DNA from: Sulfurospirillum_A sp029027265 | GTDB lineage: Bacteria; Campylobacterota; Campylobacteria; Campylobacterales; Sulfurospirillaceae | NCBI GenBank assembly: GCA_029027265.1 | Contig: CP093061.1 | Location: forward strand, 992,001-1,056,000 | Direction of reading: 5' to 3' | Length of the DNA stretch: 64,000 nucleotides | Shown: positions 17,227 to 27,049 of the stretch, in pieces | Position numbering within the stretch: position 1 is the stretch's first letter | Layout of the letters: the number at the start of each line of letters is the position of its first letter | Made by a program: the position numbers and the translations under genes | Notes under the pieces: generated by a model | Databases searched by the model: none | Told to the model about the DNA's origin: nothing | Seen by the model: only the letters and a program-made list of their open reading frames with translations

Positions 17227-18285
17227 GTGATAAAAAGATACCCAACAAACAAAATATATATAGGTGACGTAGCAGTAGGTGGTGATGCTCCCATAAGTGT
17301 ACAGTCGATGACTTACTCAAAAACTCATGACGTAGAAGCTACGGTTGAGCAAATAAATAAACTTCACTTCGCAGGTTGTGACATAGTTCGTGTGGCAGTG
17401 CCTGATTATGAAGATGCAAATGCTCTTAAAGCTATTAAGGAACAGATAAAACTTCCTCTTGTGGCGGATATTCATTTTAACTATAGGCTTGCTTTGATAG
17501 CGGCTGAAGTTGTTGATTGTATTCGCATAAATCCTGGTAACATTGGTAATAAGACAAGAGTAAAAGAAGTTGTAAAGGCTTGTCAAAACAGAAATATACC
17601 AATTCGCATTGGTGTGAACTCTGGAAGTTTAGAAAAAGAGTTTGACATAAAGTATGGACCAACTGCAAAAGGCATGGTTGAATCAGCACTTTATAATATT
17701 AAATATCTTGAAGATTTAGGTTTTAGTGACATCAAAGTCTCTTTAAAAGCTAGTGATGTGCAAAGAACGGTTGAAGCGTACAGAATGCTAAGAGTTTTGA
17801 CAGACCATCCCTTTCACTTAGGTGTTACAGAGGCTGGAACACTGTTTCACTCTACTGTAAAATCTTCTATTGCCTTGGGTACACTTTTACTTGAAGGTAT
17901 TGGTGACACTATGCGAGTCTCTATTACAGGTGAGCTTGAGGAAGAAATAAATGTAGGTCGTGCTATTCTTAAAGATAGTGGTGTAGTTAAAAGTGGAGTA
18001 AACATTATTTCTTGTCCAACTTGTGGTCGCATCGAAGCTGATTTGGTAAAAGCTGTAGCAGAAGTAGAAAAGAGGGTGAAAGATATAAAAACACCACTAA
18101 ATATTTCTGTTATGGGGTGTGTAGTAAATGCAATAGGCGAAGCAAAACATGCTGATGTTGCTATAGCCTTTGGAAAAGCTCAAGGGCTTGTAATGGTCAA
18201 GGGTGAAGTTGTAGCAAAACTAAAAGAGGATGAGTTAGTGGACAGATTTATGTTAGAAGTAGAGAAAGCAGCAGCAAATGGATAA
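17227..18285 (+). CDS. ispG: 4-hydroxy-3-methylbut-2-enyl diphosphate synthase
   Basis: Iron-sulfur enzyme of the MEP isoprenoid pathway (GcpE). 352 aa, GTG start. The TIM-barrel N-terminus shows VGGDAPISVQSMT and VRVAVPD. The cluster-binding cysteines lie in SCPTCGRIEADL and MGCVVNAIGEA. The stop overlaps dnaB by 8 bp, giving an ispG-dnaB-comEC operon. Confidence 0.97.
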   Translation: MIKRYPTNKIYIGDVAVGGDAPISVQSMTYSKTHDVEATVEQINKLHFAGCDIVRVAVPDYEDANALKAIKEQIKLPLVADIHFNYRLALIAAEVVDCIRINPGNIGNKTRVKEVVKACQNRNIPIRIGVNSGSLEKEFDIKYGPTAKGMVESALYNIKYLEDLGFSDIKVSLKASDVQRTVEAYRMLRVLTDHPFHLGVTEAGTLFHSTVKSSIALGTLLLEGIGDTMRVSITGELEEEINVGRAILKDSGVVKSGVNIISCPTCGRIEADLVKAVAEVEKRVKDIKTPLNISVMGCVVNAIGEAKHADVAIAFGKAQGLVMVKGEVVAKLKEDELVDRFMLEVEKAAANG

Positions 18286-19708
18286 TTTGCATAATATTAA
18301 TATAGAGCGTTCTGTTTTAAGCTCAATCCTTTTTACTCCTGCTTCGTTTGAAGAGGTTGCTGCGAGCATAAAAGCAAGAGATTTTTACCTGCCAGCACAT
18401 AAGTACATTTTTGAAGCTATGGAAGAGTGCGAAAGAACAGATTTACCTATTGATGAAGAGTTTGTAAAGAAAAAGCTTAAACAAGAGGAGCGTTTTGATG
18501 AAGATGCAATGCTTGAGATACTCTCTACAAATCCACTGCCATCAATAAAAGCATATGTTGAAGAGTTACGTGAAAAATCTATAAAAAGAGAGTTAGTTAA
18601 ACTTACAGCTGAAATAAAAGAGGTGGCTGTTGAGAAAGACTTGCCTTCAAGCGAAGTGATTGATTTAGTTCAGCAAAAACTTTATCAAATAACAGCGGAT
18701 AATAGTAACAAAGAGTTCCGTGATTCACCTGAAATGACACATGCAACTTTAGAGCATATTTTAGAGATGAAAAAAAGAGGAAATGCTGGAGTTGTAGGAC
18801 TAAACACAGGCTTTGCCGAACTAAACAGACTTACAACAGGTTTTGGAGATGGAGACTTGATTATTGTTGCGGCACGTCCAGCGATGGGAAAAACTGCTCT
18901 AACCTTAAACCTAGCCCAACAAGTGCTTGATGATAACAAAGGTGTAGCTATATTTTCTTTAGAAATGCCAGCTGAGCAGTTGATGCTTCGTATGCTTAGT
19001 GCTAAGACTTCTATACCTCTTCAAAAGATGAAGGTCGGTGATATGAGTGATGATGAGTGGAGTAGACTCAATAGTGCCGCAGATACCATGAGTGGTAAAA
19101 AGCTTTTTGTCGATGACAATGGAAATGTAACCATACATAATGTACGTTCAAAACTGAGAAAGCTAAAGACTCAACATCCTGAAATTGCACTTTGTGTTAT
19201 AGATTATTTGCAGTTGATGACAGGAACTGGAAACAAAGATAGACATCAAGAAGTTAGTGACATAAGTCGTGGATTAAAACTTTTAGCACGTGAATTAGAG
19301 ATGCCCATTATTGCTCTTTCTCAGCTAAACCGTGGTGTTGAAAATAGAAACGATAAACGTCCGATGATGAGTGATATTCGTGAATCTGGAGCTATTGAGC
19401 AAGATGCCGATTTAATTATGTTTGTTTACCGTGACGATGTATATCGTATACGTGAAGAGAAAGATAAAGAGCAAAAAGCTCGTATAGAAGGTAAAGAGTA
19501 TAAGAGTAACTTTTTTGATAAACCAGAAGAGAATGCTGAGCTTATTATTGGTAAAAATAGAAATGGTCCGGTTGGTGTTGCTAACTTGATTTTTCAAAAA
19601 GCTTGTACAAAGTTCATTGATGCTGGTGGAATTCCAGTTGAGATAGTATATGATGAATCTAATATACCAGCTCGAGAATCAACACTAAGTGGCTTACCTC
19701 AAATTTGA
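18278..19708 (+). CDS. dnaB: Replicative DNA helicase DnaB
   Basis: Hexameric helicase of the replication fork (476 aa). N-terminal primase-interaction domain begins NIERSVLSSILFTP. RecA-like domain has Walker A ARPAMGKTAL, Walker B LCVIDYLQLM and the arginine-finger region DADLIMFVYRDD. No intein is present. It overlaps ispG at its start and comEC at its stop (ATGA). Confidence 0.97.
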   Translation: MDNLHNINIERSVLSSILFTPASFEEVAASIKARDFYLPAHKYIFEAMEECERTDLPIDEEFVKKKLKQEERFDEDAMLEILSTNPLPSIKAYVEELREKSIKRELVKLTAEIKEVAVEKDLPSSEVIDLVQQKLYQITADNSNKEFRDSPEMTHATLEHILEMKKRGNAGVVGLNTGFAELNRLTTGFGDGDLIIVAARPAMGKTALTLNLAQQVLDDNKGVAIFSLEMPAEQLMLRMLSAKTSIPLQKMKVGDMSDDEWSRLNSAADTMSGKKLFVDDNGNVTIHNVRSKLRKLKTQHPEIALCVIDYLQLMTGTGNKDRHQEVSDISRGLKLLARELEMPIIALSQLNRGVENRNDKRPMMSDIRESGAIEQDADLIMFVYRDDVYRIREEKDKEQKARIEGKEYKSNFFDKPEENAELIIGKNRNGPVGVANLIFQKACTKFIDAGGIPVEIVYDESNIPARESTLSGLPQI

Positions 19709-20937
19709 TGAAAAGCGTACCACTTTTTGTCAGCAAAAGAGAGATTATTTCTACTCTTTTGGTGATTGTGGTACTTTTTCTCTCATCACTCTCATATGAG
19801 TTTTACAAATACAAAAAACTTACAATTTACTCCTTACATGTAACGACCGTAAAGGTTGTAAATAGTTACATAAAAAAAGACAAAAACTATAGAGTTTTAA
19901 AGTTGAAAAGTAGTGATATTACTTTTTATACTACTTACAAAAAACCTTTACATGTAAACAGAGGCGATACTCTTAAAGTTATTCTTTACACAAAAAATAT
20001 AAATTTTTATAGTTATTTAAAAGGCTTTTATACTCCTTTAAAATCTCTACATGTAAAGAGAAAAGCTGAAAAAAATAGTATTGTAGAGTTTGTACAAAAT
20101 CAGCATACATCTTTAGTGGCAAAAGAGATATATAGTGCCCTATTTTTTGCGATGCCAATTTCAAAAGAGTTAAGAGAAGATATTACAAAATGGGGGATTG
20201 CCCATTTGGTGGCAATAAGTGGCTTTCATCTTGGAATTTTAAGTGCAATATTGTTTTTTTTGTTAAAACCAATATACACTTTTTTTCAAGATAGGTATTT
20301 CCCATACAGAAATAGAACTGACGATTTAGCTTTCATTGTTTTTTTACTTTTGGGAAGTTATGCCTATTTTATTGACATGACACCATCAGTTGTGCGCGCT
20401 TATGTTATGAGTTTGATTGGATTTTTTCTTTTTTCAAGAAACGTAAAAATAATTTCATTTGGAACTCTATTTTTTACTGTGAGCGTGGTTCTCGTTTTGT
20501 TTCCAAAGTTACTATTTTCTATAGCATTTTGGTTCTCTGTGAGTGGTGTATTTTTTTTATTTTTGTTCTTATATCATTTTTCAAATCTTAATAAAGTCTC
20601 TGTTTTTATTCTTCTGCATTTTTGGGTCTATGTTTTAATGCTTCCAGTAGTACATTTTGTATTTGAAGTTTTCAGTGTTTATCAACTTTTTTCACCACTT
20701 TTAAGCATGCTTTTTATACTTTTCTATCCACTTAGTTTAGTTCTACATGTAGTAGGATTAGGTGGAGTTATGGATAGCTTTTTGATTTGGTTTTTCTCTT
20801 TACATGTAGAGGTAAAAATGTTTACAACACCACTTTGGTTTTTTGTGAGTTACCTGTGTTTATCGTTACTTGCTATTCGTATTAGGCTTGTTGCTTTTTT
20901 CTTGCCTCTCTTCGCATTGTCTCTGTTTTTCATCTAA
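19705..20937 (+). CDS. comEC: ComEC/Rec2-family DNA uptake channel
   Basis: Inner-membrane competence protein that passes transforming single-stranded DNA into the cytoplasm. 410 aa with a hydrophobic N-terminus, an OB-like soluble part (about 35-120) and a multi-TM Competence domain containing WGIAHLVAISGFHLGI. The metallo-beta-lactamase domain of longer ComEC proteins is absent, as in short epsilonproteobacterial forms. The gene contains five TACATGTA copies, all in the LHV frame. Its last 72 bp overlap the convergent YihY gene. Confidence 0.88.
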   Translation: MMKSVPLFVSKREIISTLLVIVVLFLSSLSYEFYKYKKLTIYSLHVTTVKVVNSYIKKDKNYRVLKLKSSDITFYTTYKKPLHVNRGDTLKVILYTKNINFYSYLKGFYTPLKSLHVKRKAEKNSIVEFVQNQHTSLVAKEIYSALFFAMPISKELREDITKWGIAHLVAISGFHLGILSAILFFLLKPIYTFFQDRYFPYRNRTDDLAFIVFLLLGSYAYFIDMTPSVVRAYVMSLIGFFLFSRNVKIISFGTLFFTVSVVLVLFPKLLFSIAFWFSVSGVFFLFLFLYHFSNLNKVSVFILLHFWVYVLMLPVVHFVFEVFSVYQLFSPLLSMLFILFYPLSLVLHVVGLGGVMDSFLIWFFSLHVEVKMFTTPLWFFVSYLCLSLLAIRIRLVAFFLPLFALSLFFI

Positions 20938-21705
20938 CACAGAACATAATTTTGCACCATAGATATAGATAAGCCATGAGAAATAAACCCATAAAAAGAA
21001 AAACATTAGAATACTAAATGAGCCATAAATACTAAGATAAGTTTTGTTGTAAGCCACATAGTAAATAAATAGTGCTTTTGAGCTATACCATGTAAGAGAG
21101 GTAACAAAAGAGGCTAAAAGAGTACTTTTTTTCTTTAATTGTTTATTTGCTGAAATCATGAACATGATAAAAAATAGAAACCAAATGATGAAATATGGTA
21201 AAAATGGAAGCAGGTTAATCGAACTTGTTATTTCATTTGAACTTAGAAAATTGTTTATAATAGATGAGAGATAAAATGAAAGACCAAGACCTAAAGGCAT
21301 CATCGTAAGCATGGTCCAGTAAGTTGTTACTGATTCCCAAAGAGTTCTTTTTTTTGTATTGAAAATTTTACTCATAATTTTTTCATAGTCTAGAAAAAAC
21401 ATCATAGAGACATACAAAACAAATATGAAACCCGTAATTCCCATGCTTCCTGTGTTCTCCATAAATTTGTTTATGTAGGGTGTTACCACATCTTGCTGTG
21501 CTGGCATTAGAGAGTTAAAGATAAAGTATTGAATCTTTTCATAGTACTCTTTAAAGCTAGGCATTTTAGTAAATATGCTAAATGAAATAAGTAAAATAGG
21601 GATTAAAGAGAGTATGGTATGAAAACTCAAAGATGAAGCATAGTGAGCAATAGAAGGGTCTTTAACTTTTCTAAAAAACTCTAAAACTTCATCTTTTTTT
21701 ATCAT
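20866..21705 (-). CDS. YihY/BrkB family membrane protein
   Basis: 279-residue integral membrane protein with about six hydrophobic segments and the family motif ASSLSFHTILSLIPILLI near the N-terminus. Historically misnamed ribonuclease BN; function remains unclear. It is the last gene of a three-gene minus-strand operon with zero spacing to the GlcD-like gene. The C-terminus runs into the antiparallel comEC end. Confidence 0.85.
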   Translation of the reverse strand: MIKKDEVLEFFRKVKDPSIAHYASSLSFHTILSLIPILLISFSIFTKMPSFKEYYEKIQYFIFNSLMPAQQDVVTPYINKFMENTGSMGITGFIFVLYVSMMFFLDYEKIMSKIFNTKKRTLWESVTTYWTMLTMMPLGLGLSFYLSSIINNFLSSNEITSSINLLPFLPYFIIWFLFFIMFMISANKQLKKKSTLLASFVTSLTWYSSKALFIYYVAYNKTYLSIYGSFSILMFFFLWVYFSWLIYIYGAKLCSVLDEKQRQCEERQEKSNKPNTNSK

Positions 21706-23085
21706 TTACAAGCCCATTTTACTTGGATTTAGTATGTTGTTTGGATCAAATGCTTTTTTGATAGAGCGGAAAAGTTCCATCTCTCCATCGCTAAATGCTA
21801 AGTGCATGTAAGGAGCTTTACTAAGCCCAATTCCATGTTCACCGCTTAGTGTTCCCTCAAGAGCAACTGTAGCTTTGAAGATTTCTTCTATTGCTTTGTG
21901 TCCAATCTCTAACTGTTTTTCATCACTTCCATCAATCATGACGTTAGTATGCACATTGCCATCGCCAGTATGACCAAAACATGGTACTTTTACATTGTAT
22001 TTTTTAGAAATTTCTCCAATTTGTTTAAGAAGTTGTGGAAGTCTGTTTCTTGGTACTGTTATATCTTCATTTAGTTTTTTACTTCCATATATTGTTATAC
22101 TTTGGCTAGCATTTTTTCTAGCAAACCATAAATCAGCTGCTTCATTTTCATCTTTTGCGACTTTAAAATCAGTACAACCATTTTCTTTAAATTTAGTTTC
22201 CAAAATTTCAAGTTGCGTTTTAAGTTCTATTTCAAGGTTCCCGTCAATTGTAGCTATCAAAATAGCTCCAGCTTCCGTGGGAAGTCCTTTGCTGTACTTT
22301 TGCTCTACTGCCCTTATGGTCAAGTTATCCAAAAACTCCATAGCTACTGGTGTCACACCAGCTGCCATTGTTTTATAGACTGCATTCATAGCAGCATTTA
22401 CTGTTTTGAAAACACCCATCATGCTTTGGCTTAATTTTGGTTTTGAAATGAGTTTTAGTGTTATTTCAGTGATGCACCCTAGCGTTCCTTCACTTGCAAT
22501 GATGATTCCTGCTGTGTTATACCCTGCAACATCTTTGATAGTTCTTTTTCCTGCTCTGATGATTTCACCATTTGGAATGACAACACGTAGTGCCATAACA
22601 TAGTCTTTTGTTATGCCATATTTTGCAGCTCTCATTCCACCAGCATTCTCAGCTACATTTCCACCTATGGTAGAGTAATGCTCACTCGCAGGGTCTGGAG
22701 GGTAAAAAAGTCCTACTGCTTCAACTGCATTTTGTAAATCCATGTTGATAACCCCAGGTTGCACTACAGCAACCATATTTTCCATATCTATTTCAAGGAT
22801 TTTATTCATATGTTTTTCGTAGGCTAAGATTATGCCACCATCAGCAGGAAGTGCACCACCTGTAAAACCACTACCAGCACCACGAGGGGTGATAATGATT
22901 TTGTGTTCGTTGCAGTACTTTAATATGTCACTAACATCTGTCTCATTTCTAGGAAATATTACTAAATCTGGTTCATATCTGTCTCTTGTGGCATCATATG
23001 CATAAGCTATAAGATGAGCTTTGTCATCGTAAACGTTCTCATTTCCAAGTAGCTTTTTAAAATACTCTACATGTAAAGCTTTCAT
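21706..23085 (-). CDS. glcD: FAD-linked oxidase, GlcD-like (glycolate/lactate dehydrogenase subunit)
   Basis: 459 aa. The N-terminal FAD-binding PCMH-type domain shows ITPRGAGSGFTGGALP and PDPASEHYSTIGGNVAENAGG. The C-terminal FAD-oxidase domain has CFGHTGDGNVHTNV and GEHGIG. Oxidises glycolate or D-lactate to the keto acid; substrate not determinable. No GlcE/GlcF partner genes are seen nearby. A TACATGTA copy sits right at the N-terminus (MKALHVEYF). Confidence 0.9.
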   Translation of the reverse strand: MKALHVEYFKKLLGNENVYDDKAHLIAYAYDATRDRYEPDLVIFPRNETDVSDILKYCNEHKIIITPRGAGSGFTGGALPADGGIILAYEKHMNKILEIDMENMVAVVQPGVINMDLQNAVEAVGLFYPPDPASEHYSTIGGNVAENAGGMRAAKYGITKDYVMALRVVIPNGEIIRAGKRTIKDVAGYNTAGIIIASEGTLGCITEITLKLISKPKLSQSMMGVFKTVNAAMNAVYKTMAAGVTPVAMEFLDNLTIRAVEQKYSKGLPTEAGAILIATIDGNLEIELKTQLEILETKFKENGCTDFKVAKDENEAADLWFARKNASQSITIYGSKKLNEDITVPRNRLPQLLKQIGEISKKYNVKVPCFGHTGDGNVHTNVMIDGSDEKQLEIGHKAIEEIFKATVALEGTLSGEHGIGLSKAPYMHLAFSDGEMELFRSIKKAFDPNNILNPSKMGL

Positions 23086-23808
23086 CTATTTTCCTATCAC
23101 ACTTCTGTAGTGTGAATTATAATCAGTTATTTCAGAGCTATTCCAGTTAATCCAACTAGCACTTATGTTTTTTACTCTACTGTAAAAAGGAACTTGAGCT
23201 TTTTTAATGTGTCCTGTTTTTACCTCTTTTACACTTTTAAAGTTATTACAATCAACAAAGTATCCTTTGTTATTTAGTGCAAAAAAGATAAGTCCGGTTG
23301 AGTTAACTTCACAAGCTTTTTGTAATATTTCTTTATCTGGGTTTGGTCTGAATATTTTTGCTAAATATGCTGCAACAATATCAGGGTGTACCCACTCTAT
23401 ATTTTTAAAGTGTTTTGTTACTTCTTTGTAAACTTTGTAGTTAGGTGCTACTATAAGAGCTCTGTCATATAGGTAGTTGAGTGTAACTTTGTCACCAACG
23501 GCAGGTAAAATTCCTGGTTTTGGGAATGCAACTTGAGTAGAAAGTTTATATACATTAAATCTAATAGTTGCTGTGTCTCCCTCTTTTTTGATGACATCAG
23601 CACGTGCTACAATAGTTGAAATACCAACTTTGAAAGTGTGAGTAACTATTCCTGTTGATCCTAAGACTATGTCATCAGAGTTTTTTATAACTGCATCTCT
23701 TCCGTTGATTTCAAGTATTTCTGTACTAAATTCGTTAAAAAGTGGCTTGGCACTTGCACTTTGCCAAGAGATTAAAAATATACTAACGATTGCCAATAAC
23801 TTACGCAA
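23086..23808 (-). CDS. Plasminogen-binding N-terminal (PgbA-like) domain protein, secreted
   Basis: 240-residue protein with a clear signal peptide (cut after SASA). It resembles the N-terminal domain of Helicobacter PgbA, widespread in Campylobacterota including free-living species, so a host-binding role is unlikely here. It abuts the start of the GlcD-like gene and is the first gene of that operon. Confidence 0.75.
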   Translation of the reverse strand: MRKLLAIVSIFLISWQSASAKPLFNEFSTEILEINGRDAVIKNSDDIVLGSTGIVTHTFKVGISTIVARADVIKKEGDTATIRFNVYKLSTQVAFPKPGILPAVGDKVTLNYLYDRALIVAPNYKVYKEVTKHFKNIEWVHPDIVAAYLAKIFRPNPDKEILQKACEVNSTGLIFFALNNKGYFVDCNNFKSVKEVKTGHIKKAQVPFYSRVKNISASWINWNSSEITDYNSHYRSVIGK

Positions 23809-23918
23809 TAGAACTCCTTTTGCTTTACTAAATATGAGAATAATTATACTATAACAGTTTTTAAAAGAACATTTAGAGTTGTTTAGGTAGAATGTTGATA
23901 ATTAAAAGGGTTGCATAT

Positions 23919-25103
23919 ATGACAAGAGTATTTTTTATGTTAGTGTTTTGGGTAATTTCGCTAACAGCTTCTACTTTACATGTAGAGAATTGGGCAAAAG
24001 GCGAAACGTTTTTAACTTTTTTGGAAAAAAATAAACTTCCTCATAATATATATTATGATTTAGCACCACAAGAACAAGAGTTAGCAACAGAAATAATGTC
24101 TGGCATAAAGTATCAGATTCTCAAAAGTGAAGACGATGTTATAGAGCAAGTGATGATTCCAATTGGAGAAGAGTTGCAGCTTCATATTATTAAAGATGGC
24201 GATAGCTATAATTTAACTACAACTCCTATATCTTACCAAGAAGACAAATATATTGTTACTGTAGAGATAAAAAATTCACCTTATCAAGATATCATAAATG
24301 AAACAAATAACCATCTTTTAGCACATGAATTTATACAAGCTTTTAAAAATAGTGTAAATTTTAAAAGACTTAGAAAAGGTGACAGAGTAGTTATTTTTTA
24401 TACAAAAAGAATAAGACTTGGTCGTCAATTTGGTGCACCTAAGATAGAAGCTGCTATGGTAGAGGTAAGAGGTCGTAAAAACTATGTGTTTAGTTATAAC
24501 AAGGGTAGATTTTATGATTCTAAAGGCAAGGAAGTAGAAGGTTTTTTCTTAGCTAAACCTGTTAATTATCATAGAATTTCAGATAGATTTACATATAAAA
24601 GATGGCATCCTATTTTAAAAAGATATAGAGCACATTTAGGAATAGACTATGCTGCTAGACGAGGTACATCTATACGAGCAGCGGGTAATGGCAAAATAGT
24701 TCAGCTTGGTAGAAAAGGTGGTTATGGCAAAACTATAACTATACGTCACAACAATGGATATAAAACGCTATATGCTCATATGAAGGGTTATAGAAAAGGG
24801 ATGAAGCGTGGTAAATGGGTTAAAAAAGGTCAAGTGATAGGCTACGTTGGGAGTACTGGCATGAGTACTGGTCCTCATCTCCACTTTGGACTATATAAAA
24901 ATAATCGTGCTATAAATCCTAATAATGTTATAAAAATTACCAAATCAAAATTAAGCGGTAAAAAAAGAAAAGAATTTTTTACATACATAAAAAATTATAA
25001 AGTTGATATAGATGTTGCACTAAATGATTATGAAAATCCGACTAAAGAGAAATCTTTTGATTATATAGTAAGTTTAGATAGTAATAAAGAGACTATTCAA
25101 TAG
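23919..25103 (+). CDS. M23 family peptidoglycan metallopeptidase, Csd3/Pgp3-like
   Basis: Periplasmic zinc peptidase that trims peptidoglycan crosslinks or peptides. Signal peptide MTRVFFMLVFWVISLTAS, a long N-terminal inhibitory/LytM-associated region, then the M23 domain with ligands HLGIDYA and HLHFGLY and the connecting GKTITIRHNNGYKTLYAHM. Architecture matches Csd3/Pgp3, which shapes helical cells. The start at 23919 is chosen because AAAAGGG precedes it; an in-frame ATG at 23892 is possible. One TACATGTA copy falls just after the signal peptide. Confidence 0.85.
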   Translation: MTRVFFMLVFWVISLTASTLHVENWAKGETFLTFLEKNKLPHNIYYDLAPQEQELATEIMSGIKYQILKSEDDVIEQVMIPIGEELQLHIIKDGDSYNLTTTPISYQEDKYIVTVEIKNSPYQDIINETNNHLLAHEFIQAFKNSVNFKRLRKGDRVVIFYTKRIRLGRQFGAPKIEAAMVEVRGRKNYVFSYNKGRFYDSKGKEVEGFFLAKPVNYHRISDRFTYKRWHPILKRYRAHLGIDYAARRGTSIRAAGNGKIVQLGRKGGYGKTITIRHNNGYKTLYAHMKGYRKGMKRGKWVKKGQVIGYVGSTGMSTGPHLHFGLYKNNRAINPNNVIKITKSKLSGKKRKEFFTYIKNYKVDIDVALNDYENPTKEKSFDYIVSLDSNKETIQ

Positions 25104-25111
25104 GACTAAAA

Positions 25112-26479
25112 ATGTCTAAAAATAGAGATATAAAAGATAACATTGAGATAATTGAGCTATATTTATCTGGTAAAATAGACTATGAGATATCTGTATCTGA
25201 TTTAGCCAAGTATCTTAAAGCCATAAGATCTGATGATGAGACTGTTTTTATCTCTTTACTGCAGAAGTTTCCAAATGATATACTTGGAGATTTAGTACTA
25301 GAACTTCCAGAACACTACCTTAAAGAAATTATAGAACATATACCACCAGAACAGCTTAGTGAAGCTATTGAAGACCTTGAAAGTGATGACGCAACTGACC
25401 TTATTCAAGATATTGAAGAGATAGATGAGGAAAAAGCTGAAGAGATTCTTGCTAGCTTGGATGAAGAAGACCAAGAAGAGATAAAAAGACTTAGTAGATA
25501 TGATGAGGAAAAAGCTGGTGCATATATGCAGACAGAGGTTTTTACAGCCTCTTATAATGAAAAAATACAATCAGCAGTAGATAGACTAAGAGAGTTAAAA
25601 AAAGAGGGCGAGTTAGAAAACGTTCATCAAGTCTCAATAGTTGGAAAGCTTGATAGACTGCTATACACTATTTCTTTAGAAGATTTGATTACATTTAATT
25701 TTGATAATCAGTTTAGTAAAGAGTTGGAAAATAGAGAAGATGAATTTAAACCAAGATACGTAAGAGATGATGAAGATATTTCAAAAGTCATTGAGTTTTT
25801 TGAGGATTATGACCTTTCTGCTTTGCCTATTGTTGATTATCATGGAAAACTTTTAGGAAGAATAACTTCAGATGATATCTATGACATTATTCAAGAAAGA
25901 GCAACAGACCAGATATATAAACTTGCGGGAGTAGATGATGAAATAGAGCATGAAGAGAGCATTTTTGAAGCTGGAAAATCTAGACTTATATGGCTTTTTT
26001 TGAATCTTTTGACTGCTATATTAGCTTCTGCTGTAATAGGGCAGTTTGAAGAGGTGCTAACAGCATATGTTGCACTTGCTGTTTTAATGCCTATAGTCGC
26101 TTCTATGGGTGGCAATGCTGGAACACAATCGCTTACTATTATGGTTCGTCAACTAGCCCTTGGTGAGATAGACAAAGAGAGTGCAAAAGTAGCGATACGA
26201 AAAGAGATGATACTCTCTATGGTAAATGGGTTAGTTTTCGCAATTGCAATTGGATTTATCGCTTTGAGTTGGTATGGTGATGGTCGAATAGGTTTTATTA
26301 TAGCCGCTTCAATGCTTATAAATCTTCTTTGTGCAGGTTTTATTGGCTCTATGGTTCCACTTATGCTAAAGAGAGTGGGAGTTGACCCTGCTATAGGAAG
26401 CACAGTAGTTTTAACAACTTCAACTGATGTTATTGGATTTCTTAGCTTTTTAGGATTGGCTAGTTGGGTACTGATGTAA
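25112..26479 (+). CDS. mgtE: Magnesium transporter MgtE
   Basis: 455 aa. The N-terminal helical MgtE-N domain (LELPEHYLKEIIEHIPPEQL) is rich in acidic residues. A CBS pair follows (YDLSALPIVDYHGKLLGRIT), then five TM helices with the pore motif GGNAGTQSLT. Mg2+-gated channel in the inner membrane. The stop overlaps the NUDIX start (TAATG), so they are co-translated. Confidence 0.95.
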   Translation: MSKNRDIKDNIEIIELYLSGKIDYEISVSDLAKYLKAIRSDDETVFISLLQKFPNDILGDLVLELPEHYLKEIIEHIPPEQLSEAIEDLESDDATDLIQDIEEIDEEKAEEILASLDEEDQEEIKRLSRYDEEKAGAYMQTEVFTASYNEKIQSAVDRLRELKKEGELENVHQVSIVGKLDRLLYTISLEDLITFNFDNQFSKELENREDEFKPRYVRDDEDISKVIEFFEDYDLSALPIVDYHGKLLGRITSDDIYDIIQERATDQIYKLAGVDDEIEHEESIFEAGKSRLIWLFLNLLTAILASAVIGQFEEVLTAYVALAVLMPIVASMGGNAGTQSLTIMVRQLALGEIDKESAKVAIRKEMILSMVNGLVFAIAIGFIALSWYGDGRIGFIIAASMLINLLCAGFIGSMVPLMLKRVGVDPAIGSTVVLTTSTDVIGFLSFLGLASWVLM

Positions 26480-27045
26480 TGAAAAATAGTAAAATTGAGT
26501 TTTTAAGACTTGAAGATTGTACAGATTCAGCTTATGTAAAACCAAAAAGTATGTTTTATATGCAAAATGGTGTAGAAAAACGTTGGGATGTAATTGATGC
26601 ACATGATAGTGTAGCTATACTTCTTTTTCACAAAGAGTTAGATTCATTTGTTTTTGTAAAGCAGTTTAGGCCATCAATATATCTTAAAAATCAAGACGGA
26701 TACACTCATGAACTTTGTGCTGGATTGGTTGATAAAAACAAAAGTCTTCAAAAGATAGCGTATGAAGAAATTTTAGAAGAGACTGGTTATGATGTTCCTT
26801 TAAAAAAAGTAGAAAAAATAACTTCTTTTTATACAGCAGTAGGTTTTGCAGGTGGTTGTCAAACTCTATATTTTTCAACCATTGATAATAGTATGAAAGT
26901 TAGTGAAGGTGGTGGTATTGATAATGAGTTTATTGAAGTAATTTATATAAAAAAAGAAAAAGTTATGGAGTTTATGTTTGATGAAAAAATAGCGAAAACA
27001 TCAGGTTTGATGTTCGCTCTTATGTGGTATTTTAAAAATCATTAA
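26479..27045 (+). CDS. NUDIX hydrolase (nucleoside-diphosphate-sugar/ADP-ribose type)
   Basis: 188-residue pyrophosphatase. The Nudix box is visible as GLVDKNKSLQKIAYEEILEE, then TGYDV, with the expected glutamates although the first conserved Glu position holds Lys. Preceding strands (AILLFHKELDSFVFVKQFRP) match ADP-ribose pyrophosphatase relatives. ATG at 26479 overlaps the mgtE stop. Substrate unknown. Confidence 0.85.
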   Translation: MKNSKIEFLRLEDCTDSAYVKPKSMFYMQNGVEKRWDVIDAHDSVAILLFHKELDSFVFVKQFRPSIYLKNQDGYTHELCAGLVDKNKSLQKIAYEEILEETGYDVPLKKVEKITSFYTAVGFAGGCQTLYFSTIDNSMKVSEGGGIDNEFIEVIYIKKEKVMEFMFDEKIAKTSGLMFALMWYFKNH

Positions 27046-27049
27046 GAAA

